A stretch of 64,000 bases of DNA from Bradyrhizobium barranii subsp. apii (GTDB lineage Bacteria > Pseudomonadota > Alphaproteobacteria > Rhizobiales > Xanthobacteraceae). Positions within the stretch are counted from its first letter, which is position 1. Each line of letters starts with the position of its first letter. The stretch spans positions 8,877,501-8,941,500 of the forward strand of contig NZ_CP096255.1 of NCBI RefSeq assembly GCF_011516635.5. Direction: 5' to 3'. Under the pieces are notes generated by a model. It had not been told where the DNA came from and did not search any database. It worked only from the letters and a program-made list of their open reading frames with translations. Shown one piece after another: positions 25,503 to 34,206 of this stretch. The position numbers and the translations under genes were made by a program.

Positions 25503-25988
25503 ATGTTCTTCGATCCTGAAACCTGGGTCGCCATCGCCTTCGTGATCCTGATGGTCCTGTTCGGCTATCTCGGGGTCTTCAAGAAGGTGACGACTGCGCT
25601 CGACCACCGCGCCGACCGCATCAAGGCCGAGCTCGACGACGCGACGCGCCTCAAGCAGGAAGCGGCCAAGGTGCTCGCTGACTACAAGGCGCGCAGTGCC
25701 ACGGCCGAGCGCGAGGCTGCCGACATCATCGCCAACGCCAAGTCCGAAGCCGAGCGCATCGCGACCGAGGCCAAGGCGAAGATGGAAGACTTCGTCGCCC
25801 GCCGCACCAAGACCGCGGAGAGCAAGATCGCGCTCGCCGAGGCCCAGGCGGTGGCCGATGTCCGCGCCGCAGCCGCGGAAGCCGCCGTCCAGGCCGCCTC
25901 CACGATCCTGTCGCAGTCGGTCAAGGGCCAGGTCGCCGACGACCTGCTCGCCAAGGGCATCAACGAGGTTCGGCAGAAGCTGAACTGA
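25503..25988 (+). CDS. atpF: ATP synthase F0 subunit b
   Basis: A 161-residue peripheral stalk subunit: N-terminal membrane helix (MFFDPETWVAIAFVILMVLF) then an extended Ala/Lys/Glu-rich helix that pairs with b' and reaches the F1 delta subunit. It is the last gene of the atpI-B-E-F'-F operon and is followed by a strong terminator. The F1 genes are not in the window, as expected for rhizobia where the two operons are unlinked. Confidence 0.95.
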   Translation: MFFDPETWVAIAFVILMVLFGYLGVFKKVTTALDHRADRIKAELDDATRLKQEAAKVLADYKARSATAEREAADIIANAKSEAERIATEAKAKMEDFVARRTKTAESKIALAEAQAVADVRAAAAEAAVQAASTILSQSVKGQVADDLLAKGINEVRQKLN

Positions 25989-26010
25989 GGGGCTTTGCCT
26001 TTCACCAATC

Positions 26011-26040
26011 AAAAAGCCGGCGCGCGAGCGCCGGCTTTTT
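26011..26040 (+). terminator. Rho-independent terminator of the atp F0 operon
   Basis: AAAAAGCCGGCGC (26011-26023) pairs with GCGCCGGCTTTTT (26028-26040) around GCGA and continues into TTGTTG. It is 23 bases after the atpF stop. Confidence 0.92.
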
Positions 26041-26070
26041 TGTTGGGCAGGTCTGTAGCCGCAAATCAGG

Positions 26071-26172
26071 TGTCATCACCCGCGAAGGCGGGTGATCCAG
26101 TATTCCAGAGACAGCAATGGGATACGGAGAAGCCGCGGCGTACTGGATGCCCCGCCTTCGCGGGGCATGACA
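26071..26172. repeat. dispersed intergenic repeat, TGTCATCACCCGCGAAGGCGGG family
   Basis: Ends TGTCAT and ATGACA, then the self-complementary blocks CCCGCGAAGGCGGG and CCCCGCCTTCGCGGGG, and the inner arms ATCCAGTA and TACTGGAT, make an element of about 100 bases with nested dyads. This family is very common between genes in Bradyrhizobium. It lies between the atpF terminator and the next minus-strand gene. Confidence 0.85.
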
Positions 26173-26189
26173 GCGAAGCTTGTGGTTAC

Positions 26190-26849
26190 CTATTTCTTCT
26201 TCGGCCTTGCTTTCGGCTCGGGCGAGAGCGCCTGCGGGTCGAAGCCGACATAGAAGATGTAGGAATCGGCGATCTTGGCCGAGGGCACCGGATAGGCCAG
26301 ATCCTCGGCGATGAAGGTGAAGGGCACGCTGCCGCCCTCCGACATCTCGACCGTGGTCCGGTACGCCTTCGAGGCGATCACCTTCTCGCCGACGCCGCCC
26401 TGCACCACGGCAATGCGCAAGGGCACCTCGACGGTCGCAGGCGCACCGGCGGGACCGGCTATGACACGGCCCTGGATGCCGATCCGGGCCGTGATATCGC
26501 CGCCATTCCGGGTACATTCACGCGCCATCTTGGTGATCGTGGCCTGGAAGCGGATCTCATTGCCGACGGCCGGCTTGCCGGCGGCGCCGACCGCGTAGGT
26601 CGAGGCCCCGGCGCGCACCGTGACCTGCGGACAATCGACGTCGTCATCGGCCGCCGGCTGGCCGGGCGCGGGCGCCGGCTTGGGCTGGGCCGGCTCGTCG
26701 GACTTGCCGCCGAACAGGCTCTTGAAGCGGTCGGTGAGCGACTGGGCCGCCACTGGCGAGACGGCGGCGAGCGCAACCGACAACGCCAGCGCGATCCCCG
26801 TACCCCGCCGCAACGCATTCCGCGATGACCGAAGCTTCTTCACCATCAA
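26190..26849 (-). CDS. exported protein of unknown function
   Basis: A 219-residue protein not assigned to a named family. A clear signal peptide covers about residues 1-36 (cleavage after PVAAQS). A Pro/Ala-rich linker leads to a domain of about 130 residues beginning DCPQVTVRAGASTYAV that looks all-beta, and a Lys-rich tail. Two Cys (DCPQ and ARECTRN) could form a disulfide. The tandem Met start (26849/26846) leaves a one-residue uncertainty. It is orphaned between repeats. Confidence 0.78.
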   Translation of the reverse strand: MMVKKLRSSRNALRRGTGIALALSVALAAVSPVAAQSLTDRFKSLFGGKSDEPAQPKPAPAPGQPAADDDVDCPQVTVRAGASTYAVGAAGKPAVGNEIRFQATITKMARECTRNGGDITARIGIQGRVIAGPAGAPATVEVPLRIAVVQGGVGEKVIASKAYRTTVEMSEGGSVPFTFIAEDLAYPVPSAKIADSYIFYVGFDPQALSPEPKARPKKK

Positions 26850-26980
26850 CGCCCATACTCCATGACCATCTTCCGGCCGATCGCCGGCCGGGCCTCGCGC
26901 GTTATATCGTCAAAATCGGCGAACCCAAGGCAAGCAAGCAAGGCAGTCCAATCAGACTTTGGCCTCAGGCATGACAGGGC

Positions 26981-27568
26981 TCAGCCGCGGAAATCCTCGT
27001 GCAGCAGGCCGAACAGCAGGTGGTCCTGCCAGACCCCGTTGATGCAGAGATAGCGGCGCGCCAGGCCCTCGCGGGAGAAGCCGCACTTCTCCAGCACCCG
27101 GATCGACGGCGCATTGGTTGGGATGCAGGCGGCCTCGACCCGGTGCAGATTGAGCTCGCCGAACAGCGTCGGCAGCAGCACCCGCAGCGCCGCCGTCATG
27201 TAGCCGCGATGGGCATGAGGCTTGCCGACCCAGTAGCCGATGGTGCCGGCCTGGACGATGCCGCGGCGGACATTGGCGAGCGTGATGCCGCCGACCATGG
27301 CGCCATCGAGCTCACGGAAGATCAGGAAGGGATAGGAGCGGTCCGCGGCGATGTCCTCGGAATAGCGCCGCAGGCGGCGGCGGAAGCCGGACCGGGTCAG
27401 GTCGTCCGACGGCCAGATCGGCTCCCAGGGCGTCAGGTAATCGCGGCTGGACTCGCGCAAATGCGCCCACTGTATGAAGTCCGACATCTGCGGCGCGCGC
27501 AGCAACAGGCCGTTGCCGCGCGGCGCGAGGGCGGCGGGTCCACTGGATGGCAGGCGAAACAGGGCCAT
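26981..27568 (-). CDS. rimJ: GNAT N-acetyltransferase, RimJ/RimL type
   Basis: A 195-residue acetyl-CoA-dependent N-acetyltransferase. The substrate-side strand GAMVGGITLANV, the acetyl-CoA loop region GYWVGKPHAHRGYMTAALRVLL and the C-terminal NAPSIRVLEKCGFSREGLARRYLCINGVWQDH are typical of the RimJ subgroup, which acetylates ribosomal-protein N-termini. Whether the target is S5 is unproved. It follows the M16 peptidase gene with a 39-base gap and is probably the third gene of the thrC-M16-GNAT operon. Confidence 0.88.
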   Translation of the reverse strand: MALFRLPSSGPAALAPRGNGLLLRAPQMSDFIQWAHLRESSRDYLTPWEPIWPSDDLTRSGFRRRLRRYSEDIAADRSYPFLIFRELDGAMVGGITLANVRRGIVQAGTIGYWVGKPHAHRGYMTAALRVLLPTLFGELNLHRVEAACIPTNAPSIRVLEKCGFSREGLARRYLCINGVWQDHLLFGLLHEDFRG

Positions 27569-27607
27569 GGTGATGCTTCCCGGGGCAGATCAGCCCGTGC
27601 GCGGCTC

Positions 27608-28897
27608 CTAGTGCAGCCGCGCCTTGGCACGTGCCCGGGTCAATCCTTCCGCAAAAGATACCGCCGTGTCCAGACCCCTGCCACTGCCCAATGCGACAAC
27701 TGCAGGGCGGCTCCGCGAAAGCAGCGCACGCGCGGCATCCCGGGTTGATTCGACGCTGACGGCGTCGATCCGGGCCACCAGTTCCTCGACCGTCTGCGGC
27801 CGGCCATAGGCCAGCACATGCCGGGCCAGCTGCTCGGCGCGGGACGAGCAGCTCTCCAGCGCCATCAGGAGGCCCGCCTTCATCTGCGCCTTGGCCCGCG
27901 CGATCTCGGCCTCGGTCAGCGTCTCCACCGAATCATTCATGATATCGACCACGACCTCCATCATCTCCGGCGCGTCGGCCGGATCGGTGCCGGTGTAGAG
28001 GCCGAAGAAGCCCGTGTCGGTGTACGGCGCGTGGAACGAGTAGATGGAGTAGCAGAGGCCGCGCTTCTCACGCACCTCCTGGAACAGCCGCGACGACATC
28101 CCGCCGCCGAGGATGTTGGTGAAGACCTGGAGCGAGAACAACGACAGATCGCTCTGCGGCACGCCTTCCAGCGCCAGCGTCAGATGCGCCTGCTCGAGCT
28201 CGCGATGCACCACCTTGGCGCCGCCCTTGCCGAACTGAGCGGCTTGCGGCTTCGGACCCGGCGTCCCCTCGAAGCTCGCAAAGCGCTTCTCGACCTCGGC
28301 GACGACCTGCTTGTGATTGACCGCGCCGGCTGCCGCCACCACCATGTCGGGGCCGCGATAATGCGTCGACAGATAACCGCGCAGCATGTCGCGGTTGAAG
28401 GCGCGCAGGGTCTTGGCGGTGCCGAGCAGCGAGCGGCCCATCGGCTGGTCGGGATAGCAGAGTTCGTTGAGATGCTCGAACACGACGTCGTCGGGCGTGT
28501 CCTGCGCGGCACCGATTTCCTGCACGATGACGTTCTTCTCGCGCTCGAGCTCGTCGGGCTCGAAAGCGGGATTGGCGAGGATGTCGGCGAGTACGTCGAG
28601 CGCGAGCGGCACGTCGGCCTTCAGCACCCGTGCATAATAGGACGTGGTCTCGGTCGAGGTGCCGGCATTGAGGTCGCCGCCGACCGCCTCGATCTCCTCG
28701 ACGATCTCGCGCGAGGAGCGCTTGGTCGTGCCCTTGAACGCCATGTGCTCGAGCAGATGCGAGATGCCGTGCTCGTTCGGCTTCTCGTCGCGCCCGCCAA
28801 CGCCGGCCCAGACGCCGAGCGCCGCGGTCTCGAGATGGGGCATCTCGTCGGTGACGACGGTCAGGCCGGAGGCAAGCTTGGACATCTCGACACTCAT
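27608..28897 (-). CDS. M16-family zinc metallopeptidase (processing-peptidase-like)
   Basis: A 429-residue protease related to the beta subunit of mitochondrial processing peptidase. The inverted zinc motif HLLEH (His47, Glu50, His51) and downstream ELEREKNVIVQEI, carrying the third Glu ligand, are intact. The Gly-rich region GGGMSSRLFQEVREKRGLCYSIYSF in the C-terminal half (quoted in overlapping sense) is also conserved. No signal peptide. The start overlaps the thrC stop by 4 bases (ATGA). This thrC-peptidase-acetyltransferase order is widespread in Rhizobiales. Substrate unknown. Confidence 0.93.
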   Translation of the reverse strand: MSVEMSKLASGLTVVTDEMPHLETAALGVWAGVGGRDEKPNEHGISHLLEHMAFKGTTKRSSREIVEEIEAVGGDLNAGTSTETTSYYARVLKADVPLALDVLADILANPAFEPDELEREKNVIVQEIGAAQDTPDDVVFEHLNELCYPDQPMGRSLLGTAKTLRAFNRDMLRGYLSTHYRGPDMVVAAAGAVNHKQVVAEVEKRFASFEGTPGPKPQAAQFGKGGAKVVHRELEQAHLTLALEGVPQSDLSLFSLQVFTNILGGGMSSRLFQEVREKRGLCYSIYSFHAPYTDTGFFGLYTGTDPADAPEMMEVVVDIMNDSVETLTEAEIARAKAQMKAGLLMALESCSSRAEQLARHVLAYGRPQTVEELVARIDAVSVESTRDAARALLSRSRPAVVALGSGRGLDTAVSFAEGLTRARAKARLH

Positions 28898-30312
28898 CCG
28901 GCAACTCCCTGTTTTGCGGCCCGGCTGACCGACAGCACGAACCGCTCGACCTCGGCCTGATCGTTCTTCATCACCTTCATGTGTTCGGATTTGGTCATGA
29001 GACCGTCGAGCCAGGCGGGCAATTGCGGCCGCTGGCCGCAGGCTGCCTCGACCGCATCGGGGAATTTGGCCGGATGGGCGGTGGAGAGCACGATGCTGGG
29101 CACCGTCGTATCGGTGGTGTCGCGGTCAGCGACAGCAAGCGCGACCGCGGTATGGGGATCGACCAGCTCGCCCGCCTCGCGCCAGGCGGCGCGGATCGCG
29201 GCTGCGGTTTCGGTCTCGTCGGCCCGGCCGGCGTCAAATTCTTCACGGATTGCGGCCAGCATCGCGTCAGGCAACACGAAGCGCCCCGACTGCTTCAGCG
29301 AGTCCATCAGACGGCGCACGCCGGCCGCATCGCGCCGGCCGGCCTCGAACAGCAGCCGCTCGAAATTCGAGGAGATCTGGATGTCCATCGATGGCGACGC
29401 GGTGGCGTGCACCTCGCGCACCTCGTAGATCCCTGTCTTGAGCGTGCGCGCCAGGATGTCGTTGACGTTGGCGGCGATGCGCAGCGTGCGCACCGGCAGC
29501 CCCATCCGCTTGGCGACATAACCGGCAAAGATGTCGCCGAAATTTCCAGTCGGCACGACGAAATCCACCGTGCGCGCCGGCCCGCCGGCGGCGACGGCGG
29601 AGGTGAAGTAGTAGACCACCTGGGCGACGATACGCGCCCAGTTGATGGAGTTGACGCCGGAGAGCGAGGTCGCATCGCGGAAGCGATGGTTGTTGAACAT
29701 CCCCTTCACGAGCGCCTGGCAGTCGTCGAAATTGCCCTCGATGGCGAGCGCATGGACGTTGGCCGCGCCCGTGGTCGTCATCATCCGCTGCTGCACTTCG
29801 GAGATGCGCCCGTGCGGGAACAGCACGATGAGATCGACATTCTCCAGGCCCGCGAACGCGTCGACCGCGGCGCCACCGGTGTCGCCGGAGGTCGCGACCA
29901 CGATGGTGGTGCGCTGGCCGCGCTTGGCGAGCACGTGGTCCATCAGCCGCGAGATCAGCTGCATCGCCACGTCCTTGAAGGCGAGCGTCGGGCCGTGGAA
30001 CAGCTCCAGCACGAATTGATGCGGCGTCATCTGGCGCAGCGGCACCACCGCCGGATGGCGGAAGGTGGCATAGGCCTCGTTCGCCATGCGGCCGAGTTCG
30101 GCATCCGAAATCTCGCCGCCGGCGAACGGACGGATCACGTCGACTGCGACCTCCCAATAGGGGCGGCCGAAGAAGCCAGCGATGGCCTCGGTCGAGAGCT
30201 GCGGCCAGGTCACCGGCACATACAGGCCGCCGTCACGGGCAAGCCCGGTCAGCATCACGTCGCAGAAGCCGAGTTCTGGGGCCTCGCCCCGGGTCGAGAT
30301 ATAGCGAGTCAA
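28894..30312 (-). CDS. thrC: threonine synthase
   Basis: A 472-residue PLP enzyme that converts O-phosphohomoserine to threonine, the last step of threonine biosynthesis. The PLP lysine is Lys113 in PTLAFKDVAMQ; TSGDTGGAA is the phosphate loop and PTGNFGDIFAGY the cofactor-binding stretch. The TTG at 30312 was chosen as start because it gives the family N-terminus (M)TRYISTRGEAPELGF and has GGAGGG 4-9 bases upstream; a TTG four codons earlier overlaps that site. It heads the operon with the M16 peptidase. Confidence 0.95.
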   Translation of the reverse strand: MTRYISTRGEAPELGFCDVMLTGLARDGGLYVPVTWPQLSTEAIAGFFGRPYWEVAVDVIRPFAGGEISDAELGRMANEAYATFRHPAVVPLRQMTPHQFVLELFHGPTLAFKDVAMQLISRLMDHVLAKRGQRTTIVVATSGDTGGAAVDAFAGLENVDLIVLFPHGRISEVQQRMMTTTGAANVHALAIEGNFDDCQALVKGMFNNHRFRDATSLSGVNSINWARIVAQVVYYFTSAVAAGGPARTVDFVVPTGNFGDIFAGYVAKRMGLPVRTLRIAANVNDILARTLKTGIYEVREVHATASPSMDIQISSNFERLLFEAGRRDAAGVRRLMDSLKQSGRFVLPDAMLAAIREEFDAGRADETETAAAIRAAWREAGELVDPHTAVALAVADRDTTDTTVPSIVLSTAHPAKFPDAVEAACGQRPQLPAWLDGLMTKSEHMKVMKNDQAEVERFVLSVSRAAKQGVAG

Positions 30313-30458
30313 ACTGCCCTCCAAAGGCCGGCCGGCCTTGAGCCAGATCCATAAGCCTTTGATTTCATGAAACTACTTGTTAACGACCAGAGGCGTTGGG
30401 CCACCATAAAGTGTTTTGCGGCATCGGGAAACCGCTTCCCGCCTGTGCCCCGCTCAAC

Positions 30459-30488
30459 GAAAAAGGGCTGCGGCGATGCCGCAGCCCT
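30459..30488 (-). terminator. minus-strand Rho-independent terminator
   Basis: AGGGCTGCGGC (30464-30474) pairs with GCCGCAGCCCT (30478-30488); on the minus strand the stem is followed by TTTTTCG. It ends transcription from the 30.5-31.5 kb side. It lies more than 400 bases after the response-regulator stop at 30907, so something transcribed may lie in between. Confidence 0.8.
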
Positions 30489-30594
30489 CTCTTGGAAGGT
30501 CTGTCGTTGATATGTGCAGACCCGGTTTGCCTCGTGCGGGTTGCCGGCCCGCCAAAAACTGTCGGCCAAGTTCTCGGCGCCCGTCACGAAATCG

Positions 30595-30777
30595 TCAAGG
30601 GCCAAAACGGCGGGGGCAAGAAAATGTTCCTATTTTTCCCGGCGCGGTTCGCGTTTCGCAAAGGCATCCCTGCGAGCACTCGCGTACCATTGCCGCTTTT
30701 TCCCGAAGTTTCGGGTGATTCAGGAACGAATAGCACTCCGGCCCATTGTGTCGGCGGATGGTGTCGGCGCTGTCCAT
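30595..30777 (-). CDS. possible small cysteine-rich protein
   Basis: A frame of 60 codons starting MDSADTIRRHNGPECYSFLN, with five Cys (one at 15, then a cluster ECSQGCLC and FSC). It lies in a 594-base gap between thrC and the response regulator, upstream of an orphan minus-strand terminator, which gives some support for a transcript. No good ribosome site is visible and I know no family. It could equally be noncoding sequence or part of a small RNA. Confidence 0.27.
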   Translation of the reverse strand: MDSADTIRRHNGPECYSFLNHPKLREKAAMVRECSQGCLCETRTAPGKIGTFSCPRRFGP

Positions 30778-30906
30778 GCATTGCCCGGCTAAGCGTCGAG
30801 ACCCGATCCGCCCGGCCGGACCGGCTGCATCCTGGAGCAGCCGGTTCGGTGCCGGGCCGCAAGTGCGCGGGCCGCCGGTGCCCCCGGGCCGCCAGTGCCC
30901 CGGGCG

Positions 30907-31551
30907 TCAGCTCATCCCGATTTCCACCGCGATCCTGATCAGGTCGGAATGGTTCTTGGCGCCGAGCTTCTGCTTGAGCAGGGACGTGGTGTTGGCGACC
31001 GTCTTGTAGGAGATGCCGAGCGCCTCGGCGACCTCGACGATCTTGTCGCCACGGCCGAGCAGGCGGAGAATTTCGAGCTCCCGCGGCGTCATCTGCGAGG
31101 CCGGATTGGCCTTGATCGCTGCACCGGAGAACGTGACCGCCTCCGCGAGCTGCGGCGAGATGAAATTGTCGCCGGCGACCACCTTGCGCACCGCCTTGAG
31201 CAGAATCCGGGGATCGTCGCCCTTGGAGACATAGCCCTGCGCGCCAAGCTCGACCGCCCGTACCACGAAGGCCGGATCGTCGTTCATACTGAACATGATG
31301 ATCTTGGCATCAGGGTCGTCCTTGCGGATCCGCCGCATCAGCTCGAAGCCGGAGACGTCGGGCAGGCTGATGTCGATGACGGTGACGTCGGGCCGCTTGC
31401 TGATATAGGCGCGATGCCCGGATTTGGCGTCGGTCGCCTCGTCAATACGGATCGAGTGGTCGGACGCGAAAAGGGTGCGGCATCCTGACAGCACCACGGG
31501 ATGGTCGTCGACGATCAGAACTCGGGTTGCCGGCTTGGCGGTATCTTGCAT
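30907..31551 (-). CDS. NarL/LuxR-type response regulator
   Basis: A 214-residue regulator. Its receiver has acidic residues VDD14-16, phospho-acceptor Asp60 (VTVIDISLPD) and a conserved Lys in GYVSKGDDP. The C-terminal helix-turn-helix, MTPRELEILRLLGRGDKIVEVAEALGISYKTVANT, is quoted only for its LuxR type. The ATG at 31551 was preferred to two upstream in-frame starts. It is divergent from, and 65 bases away from, the sensor kinase gene at 31617, its evident partner. Confidence 0.93.
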   Translation of the reverse strand: MQDTAKPATRVLIVDDHPVVLSGCRTLFASDHSIRIDEATDAKSGHRAYISKRPDVTVIDISLPDVSGFELMRRIRKDDPDAKIIMFSMNDDPAFVVRAVELGAQGYVSKGDDPRILLKAVRKVVAGDNFISPQLAEAVTFSGAAIKANPASQMTPRELEILRLLGRGDKIVEVAEALGISYKTVANTTSLLKQKLGAKNHSDLIRIAVEIGMS

Positions 31552-31616
31552 CGCGCACTCTCTTGTTTTTCGACTCATAGACCGGCGGGAACAAATGGAA
31601 AGAGAAAATCCCGCCA

Positions 31617-32969
31617 ATGCGCGTTAGAATTGACCTAATGTGGCAGCGGCTCTCGTTCAGAACACAATTGTTTCTTCCGCTCGGCTTGAGCTTCCTTGCC
31701 GCGCTGGTCATGGGCGGCGTTCTGCTCCAGACCTTCGCGACGGGGCAGCTTGCCGACGAGAATGAGCCGGGCCGACGCTCGACCCGGACGGTCGCCGAGG
31801 CCCTCAACAACAGCCTGAGGGCCTCGGACGACCCGCGGAAGATACTCGATGCATTTGTCCATTCTTTGGACAGCTCCTCGGATATTCAATTCCGTTCAGT
31901 GGAAGCAGGTCCCGCCCCCTCTCCAAAGGACAGCCTGCGCGATCTGCATGGCGTGCCGCATTGGTTCGTGGACCTGATCGCCATCCCGGACATGGACGCC
32001 GCATCTCCCGTCATCATCGACGGCAGGCGTGTCGGCGACATCGTGTTCACGCCAGACCTGTCAGCCGATCTGTTCGAGAAATGGATCGGCTTCCTGGCGC
32101 TGACGAGCCTCATCTCCGTGCTGATGATGCTGACTGGGACAATTGCCTATCTCTTTGCGGGATCGGTGCTGCGTCCCCTGCAAGATCTCGGCGCAGGCCT
32201 CACGCGAATCCGGCGCGGCGATTATGCAACGCCTATCCCGGTCGCAGGACCGCAGGAGATCCGGCAGAGCTGCGAGGAAGCCAATGCGCTGGCGCTGACG
32301 CTCGCGCAATTGAGTCAGGATAATCGCGACCTGCTGCACCGCCTGGTGTCGCTCCAGGACGACGAGCGGCGCGATCTCGCGCGCGAGCTGCACGACGAGC
32401 TCGGACCGCTATTGTTCGGCATCCGCGCCAGCACGATCGCGCTGAGCGAGACCTCGGGAAATCTCGGCAACCCGGCGCAGGAGGTGATGCGATCTGTCGA
32501 GGCGCTCCAGCAGACCAACCGCCGCATCCTCGACCGGCTGCGGCCGCTCTACATCGAGGAATTGGGGCTCGAGACCAGCGTGCAGACGCTGCTCCAGAAC
32601 TTTCGCAGACAGGCGCCGCATATCAGCCTGACGGCCACGATCGATCCTGGCCTGAACGAGATCGACCGACCGCTGGCCCAAACCGTCTATCGCTTGATCC
32701 AGGAGGCGCTGACCAACGTGCTGCGCCACGCCGGGGCGAACAATGCCCATGTGCTGGCGACCATGGCCGGCGAGGTGCTCACGATTGAGATCTCCGACGA
32801 CGGCGGCGGCTTTCCCGCCGACAACGTCTTCGGCCGCGGCCTGACGGGCATGCACGAGCGCGTGCGCGCGCTCAGCGGATCGCTGTCGCTGCTGCGCGCG
32901 GACCAGCGAACCTATGTGCGCTGTCGCCTGCCGGTCGAGACGGCGCGAGATGCGCCGGCGGCCGGCTAG
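31617..32969 (+). CDS. sensor histidine kinase, NarX/HisKA_3 type
   Basis: A 450-residue membrane sensor. One helix near residues 18-38 and another near 158-182 bracket a periplasmic domain of about 115 residues; a HAMP segment follows (about 183-232). The dimerisation helix has the HisKA_3 motif with phospho-acceptor His259 in ARELHDELGPLLFG, and a compact ATPase domain holds EALTNVLRHAGA and DDGGGFP...GLTGMHERV. No recognisable ligand domain in the periplasm. It pairs with the divergent response regulator. GGAAAGAG precedes the ATG; a second Met is 7 codons in. Confidence 0.93.
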   Translation: MRVRIDLMWQRLSFRTQLFLPLGLSFLAALVMGGVLLQTFATGQLADENEPGRRSTRTVAEALNNSLRASDDPRKILDAFVHSLDSSSDIQFRSVEAGPAPSPKDSLRDLHGVPHWFVDLIAIPDMDAASPVIIDGRRVGDIVFTPDLSADLFEKWIGFLALTSLISVLMMLTGTIAYLFAGSVLRPLQDLGAGLTRIRRGDYATPIPVAGPQEIRQSCEEANALALTLAQLSQDNRDLLHRLVSLQDDERRDLARELHDELGPLLFGIRASTIALSETSGNLGNPAQEVMRSVEALQQTNRRILDRLRPLYIEELGLETSVQTLLQNFRRQAPHISLTATIDPGLNEIDRPLAQTVYRLIQEALTNVLRHAGANNAHVLATMAGEVLTIEISDDGGGFPADNVFGRGLTGMHERVRALSGSLSLLRADQRTYVRCRLPVETARDAPAAG

Positions 32970-33335
32970 CTAGCACGCACCATCGGCATGCGGAGTCTGC
33001 TCCGCCGGCTCGCACATGGTGCTGTAGATCTTGCCTTCGGGACTGAAGCGAAACGAGGCGTGGATACGCAGCGAGCCCGCGACGGAATATTCGAGATCGA
33101 TGCCATGCGGCACTGGATTGATCTCCTCCAGACCGAAGCCTGCCGACGAGAAGGTGCTGAGCCGCGGTCCCCAGTAGGTTTCGAGCTCGCGCCGCCCGCG
33201 ATAATGTCGCTTGCCGTTGCACATGCATTCGACCCGGGCGTCGTCCGCATAGAGATCGAGGAGCGTCGCGAGGTCGCCCTTCCGGCAGGCGTCCACCCAG
33301 TCGACGACAATTCCCATCTGGTCGAAATCGCTCAC
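32970..33335 (-). CDS. NTF2-like (SnoaL-type) protein
   Basis: A protein of about 121 residues with the cone-shaped NTF2 fold: VDWVDACRKGDLATLLDLYADDARVEC is the characteristic opening helix pair, followed by HYRGRRELETYW and a beta-rich C-terminal half. Such domains are small enzymes or ligand binders; no catalytic dyad can be named. The GTG at 33335 gives the start SDFDQMG; an ATG 6 codons in and a GTG 16 codons upstream are alternatives. Its stop codon abuts that of the sensor kinase. Confidence 0.72.
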   Translation of the reverse strand: MSDFDQMGIVVDWVDACRKGDLATLLDLYADDARVECMCNGKRHYRGRRELETYWGPRLSTFSSAGFGLEEINPVPHGIDLEYSVAGSLRIHASFRFSPEGKIYSTMCEPAEQTPHADGAC

Positions 33336-33453
33336 ACCAAAATCCTGTCTGCCGCGAAAAATTTGCGTGCGGCTTAGGACCACCCTCGTGAATATGTCCT
33401 GAATAATAAACCCCGGGCGATACCGGGTTCCCTCCAGGAACCTACGGAAAATT

Positions 33454-34206
33454 TCAGGTCGGGTGCCGTCCCCTCGCCCAGACGCCGAATGCGATCAGCA
33501 CCGCGCCGGCGAGCGCGAACCAGGTGATGGCGTATTGCAGATGATCGTCCTTCAGATGCACGTCGAGCGGGCCGGGACGCGGAATGCCGTTCTCCGGCAC
33601 CGGCCGCTCCAGGTCGATGTAGAACGGCGCGACCGTGCCCCAGCCGAGCGCCCGGGACATGGCGAGATGATCGCGGGTGAACCACAGTCGTTTGTCACGC
33701 TCAGCGTCAGGCATCAGCACGCTGGCTGTTTCGGGGAAACGGACGTAGCCGGTCAACATCGCCGGCTTGTTGGTAATGAGTCGCGCGACCGCCCGATCCT
33801 GCAGGGCGCGGTCCTGTTGGGTGTTCGGCACGAAGCCCGCGTTGACCGCGACCATATCGCCGCCAGGCAGCCGTGCGGGAAGGAAAGCCCAGGTGCCGGG
33901 GCCGGAAATGTCGGAGCGGATGGCGGAGCCGGAACTGTAGACCATCGCATCCAGACGGGACTCGTAGGTCGCCGTAAATGTGACCCGACGGAATTCGTCC
34001 CGCTCCGGCGTCAGCGTGCTCCATTGCGACGGCGGCGGCAACGCAACAGGTGCCGCCGCGAGACGCTCGGTCAATGCGGCGATCAACTGATGTTTCGCGA
34101 CGCGGCGCTGCAATTGCCAGACGCCGAGCGCGACCAAGACGGCGGCCAGGAAAAGCGTGAACAGCGCGAAGCCGGCCACGCGGGGCTTGCGCGCGGTCTC
34201 GTTCAT
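33454..34206 (-). CDS. surf1: SURF1-family cytochrome oxidase biogenesis protein
   Basis: A 250-residue inner-membrane protein with one helix at each end (about residues 11-30 and 222-242) and a periplasmic beta domain between, the SURF1 architecture. LGVWQLQRRVAKHQLIAAL, RRVTFTATY, and the C-terminal DDHLQYAITWFALA are family signatures. SURF1 delivers or stabilises heme a during CtaD assembly. The ATG overlaps the DUF983 stop by 4 bases. It ends the cytochrome oxidase cluster. Confidence 0.94.
   Translation of the reverse strand: MNETARKPRVAGFALFTLFLAAVLVALGVWQLQRRVAKHQLIAALTERLAAAPVALPPPSQWSTLTPERDEFRRVTFTATYESRLDAMVYSSGSAIRSDISGPGTWAFLPARLPGGDMVAVNAGFVPNTQQDRALQDRAVARLITNKPAMLTGYVRFPETASVLMPDAERDKRLWFTRDHLAMSRALGWGTVAPFYIDLERPVPENGIPRPGPLDVHLKDDHLQYAITWFALAGAVLIAFGVWARGRHPT

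Noticed and set aside
30396..30938. 180-codon plus-strand frame between thrC and the response regulator
   Set aside because: Crosses the terminator, lacks a ribosome site and has no protein-like pattern.
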